DNA of 64,000 nucleotides from Pleurostoma richardsiae. Lineage: Eukaryota; Ascomycota; Sordariomycetes; Calosphaeriales; Pleurostomataceae. Positions 62,218-64,000 of this stretch are shown here, one piece after another. Every line of letters starts with the position of its first letter. Positions within the stretch are counted from its first letter, which is position 1. Below the pieces are notes generated by a model. The model saw only the letters and a program-made list of their open reading frames with translations. It made no database searches and had not been told where the DNA came from. A program made the position numbers and the translations under genes. The stretch lies in contig JANBVO010000010.1 of NCBI GenBank assembly GCA_030052745.1, forward strand, positions 372,001 to 436,000, given 5' to 3'.

Positions 62218-62640
62218 TCACCTGCGTGAGTTTCTGGTGTTCGCGTGCTCCCCATTGCCGCCGCCTAAGCCGCAGCAACACCCGCCGAAACTAGAGATTC
62301 TAATGTTAAGCGTGAGTTTCTCCTTTGGGTTGAGAGAGAGTACCTACCCGCCGCTAAGCCCACTGTCGGTGCGTCCTCCCCCGCGCTGCGTCGGTTCAAA
62401 GGGCTGTGCTTGAGCGGGATCCATCTGGACATGATAGACGATGTTAGCTCTGTTCAGCAACAGTTCTGTCTCAGCAAATCCGAAGGGGAGACTCACAGGT
62501 TGAGTGGGAGTATAACTATCGGAGCTTTCCTGAAGCTGCGGTGGGTTATAGGTCCTAGGATGGTCAGATACGCCTGCATGGAGAGGTGAACTCGAGTTCC
62601 GAGAGACGGACTTGGGGAGTTGCTTCGGATCTTGGGCCAT
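62218..62640 (-). CDS. small disordered protein, unknown function, two or three exons
   Basis: Exon 1 62640-62497, then a GTGAGT...CAG intron, exon 2 62424-62348, and a possible 47-nt intron (GTAGGT...TAG) to exon 3 62299-62218. That model gives 100 aa; reading through the last donor instead ends at 62344 with 74 aa. The protein is Pro/Gln/Ser-rich (NPPQLQESSDSYTPTQP), then RGGG and, with exon 3, SSFGGCCCGLGGG. The Cys run after a Gln/Pro-rich part recalls the CYSTM type of small stress proteins, but the membrane-spanning pattern is not good enough to claim it. The good first intron supports a gene. Confidence 0.45.
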
Positions 62641-63270
62641 AGCTACGGTATTCAAGTACAGGAACTTGGAATTGAGGTTTGAATTGACTTCAGTGTCTTG
62701 CAGTTGAACTCCATGGACACAGGAGGGGAGATACCCTCAGCTATCTATATAGAAAAACATCACATACGAAGCAGGATACTCTGTTGCCGCCCTCGAAAGA
62801 GAACCTGTGAACCGCTCAGGATGTTGCTGCCGCTGACCACATTTGTGACCACCGGGCCGGCAGCAGACCAGAGTTGCGCCAAATCACAAGCCTGTTAGAG
62901 TCGCCCGAGGATCAAAACGATTACTCACAACGGACACAACTTGCCAAGAGACCAATGTGAGCCGAGCGTCTTGGCCATTCCAGTGTTATCCGACACAAGG
63001 GCTTCTGAAGTGGGCTGTTGGGTGCGACCCATCGTTCTGATTGCGCGCGCGTGTGGTGGACGTTGGGTCAAATCTCAGGCCTCCAACCCCCACTCGTTCC
63101 CGTTTTAACCGATGCAGATAAGGCAGCTCAGCTTCTTATTCTGCACGCTTGCCCGAGCAAGCAAAAGGAGGCCTCATTCCCCAAACCAACAACGTTACCC
63201 TTCATAAAGTGACGGCCCGAAACAGTGACCAGGGCTATCTAAGCGCCGCCAAGGAATCGCATCATCTACT
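62641..63270. other. divergent promoter region
   Basis: Region between two divergently read genes. CATAAAG at 63203-63209 may be the TATA element of the WW-domain gene. No gene seen. Confidence 0.45.
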
Positions 63271-64000
63271 ATGTCTTTTTTTAAGAGCCTCAGGAGCGAG
63301 TTCGAGGGCTTGAGGGTGGGCGACAAAGACAGAGAGGCGGAATATTCGGGTAAGCTCGTCTTCCTCTCACCCAAGGTAGTATTCCCATTCGCTCGATCTG
63401 ACAGGATCCCAGCCCAGCGGGACTACCCGCCTCCGCAGCACTACGGAAGCGGCCCGCGTTCGCAGCAGGGTTACGACTACGGCTCCTCAGCACCGCCGCC
63501 ATCCGATCATGAGAAGCCACCAGGGCCGACGTACTCGCCTCCGTCAGACAAGCCGCCCATCCCCTCTGGCTGGATCCCGCAGTGGGACCACAACTACCAG
63601 CGTTGGTTCTACATCGAGCAGGCCACTGGTCGGTCGCAGTGGGAAGCGCCTGGCTATGTTGCAGTCCCTTCGACCATGCCTGAGGCCGAAGACCGCGGTT
63701 ATGGTGGCCATAATTATCCCCCGGCAGGCGGTTATGCTGGTTATGGCCAGGGTGGCGGCGGCTATGCCTCGCATCCCTATGGCACTGGTGGGGAACAGCG
63801 CGAGGAGAAGAGTCACAGCGGCATGCTCCTGGGCGCTGCTGGTGGCCTGGCGGTTGGTGCTATTGGAGGAGCGATGCTAGCCAACGCATTAGGTGTGTTC
63901 TTGTCTTGCGTCACTGTGAGCCTTTCCTGGATGCGGGTATGCTGACGCTCTTTGAAAGACGACTCCGACGACGAGCACCATCACCAGGCCGCGTATGCCC
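63271..64000 (+). CDS. WW-domain protein with glycine-zipper segment, partial at right edge
   Basis: Exon 1 63271-63349, exon 2 63413-63892, exon 3 from 63959 and running off the window. It opens MSFFKSLRSEFEGLRVG, then has a Tyr/Pro/Gly/Ser-rich part and one WW domain: first Trp in SGWIPQWD, second in SQWEAPG, with aromatic YQRWFYIE between. A Gly/Tyr-rich stretch and a hydrophobic small-residue run (GMLLGAAGGLAVGAIGGAML) follow, and exon 3 starts DDSDDEHHHQ. The acceptor AG at 63411 is the only nearby one that keeps phase. WW domains bind proline motifs; the partner is unknown, though the small-residue run could insert in membranes or oligomerise. The third exon uses an AAAG acceptor. Confidence 0.82.

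Overview
The window is nuclear DNA from a filamentous ascomycete (Pezizomycotina, probably Sordariomycetes). Support comes from short 47-75 nt introns with GTAAGT-like donors and CTAAC-type branch points, fungal-specific families (PTH11-type rhodopsin-domain receptor, LaeA-like methyltransferase, NACHT/STAND receptor, PL3 pectate lyase, GH114), GC-rich coding exons and AT-richer decayed intergenic DNA. Splice structures were worked out by hand from reading frame, intron phase and conserved motifs.

Layout. 0.3-9.8 kb is a conserved core block, all on the minus strand: Mgs1/WRNIP1 AAA ATPase, mitochondrial Isa1, an ARMH3/DUF1741 Golgi-type armadillo protein, and a conserved fungal protein of unknown function. 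9.8-14.1 kb shows no convincing gene. 14.1-20.4 kb holds three accessory genes: a BAHD-like O-acyltransferase, a seven-helix PTH11-like receptor and a cytochrome P450. 20.4-29.8 kb is decayed DNA with a LaeA-like methyltransferase pseudogene and two Myb/SANT-like remnants. It is followed by an intact intronless alpha/beta hydrolase, a small three-exon membrane protein and a long coiled-coil protein. At 36.4 kb an intron-containing tRNA-Val(AAC) marks the edge of a second accessory block. That block has an OTT_1508-like deaminase, a C2H2 zinc-finger gene with an in-frame stop, and a broken SNF2-type helicase fragment carrying a duplicated hairpin. 41.4-49.8 kb has an M3 metallopeptidase, a DUF1810 protein, an uncharacterised type II membrane protein and Ach1. 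51.2-54.2 kb is a STAND/NLR-type receptor. 55.7-58.2 kb is a convergent pair of carbohydrate-active enzymes (secreted PL3 pectate lyase, membrane-anchored GH114). The right end has small proteins, a metacaspase and a WW-domain protein that runs off the edge.

How the parts fit. The conserved genes cover DNA damage tolerance (Mgs1), mitochondrial Fe-S assembly (Isa1), acetate/CoA metabolism (Ach1) and peptide turnover (M3). The accessory genes fall into three themes: specialised-metabolism tailoring without a backbone enzyme (acyltransferase, P450, methyltransferase relic), plant-polymer attack (PL3), and non-self recognition or cell death (NLR, deaminase, metacaspase). Several accessory genes carry nonsense codons of the kind C-to-T transition makes (CAG to TAG, CGA to TGA), so ageing by RIP-like mutation is a reasonable but unproven reading. 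The strongest candidates for new biology are the OTT_1508-like deaminase beside the tRNA, the repeat-less NLR with a hidden in-frame intron, and the orphan tailoring set.
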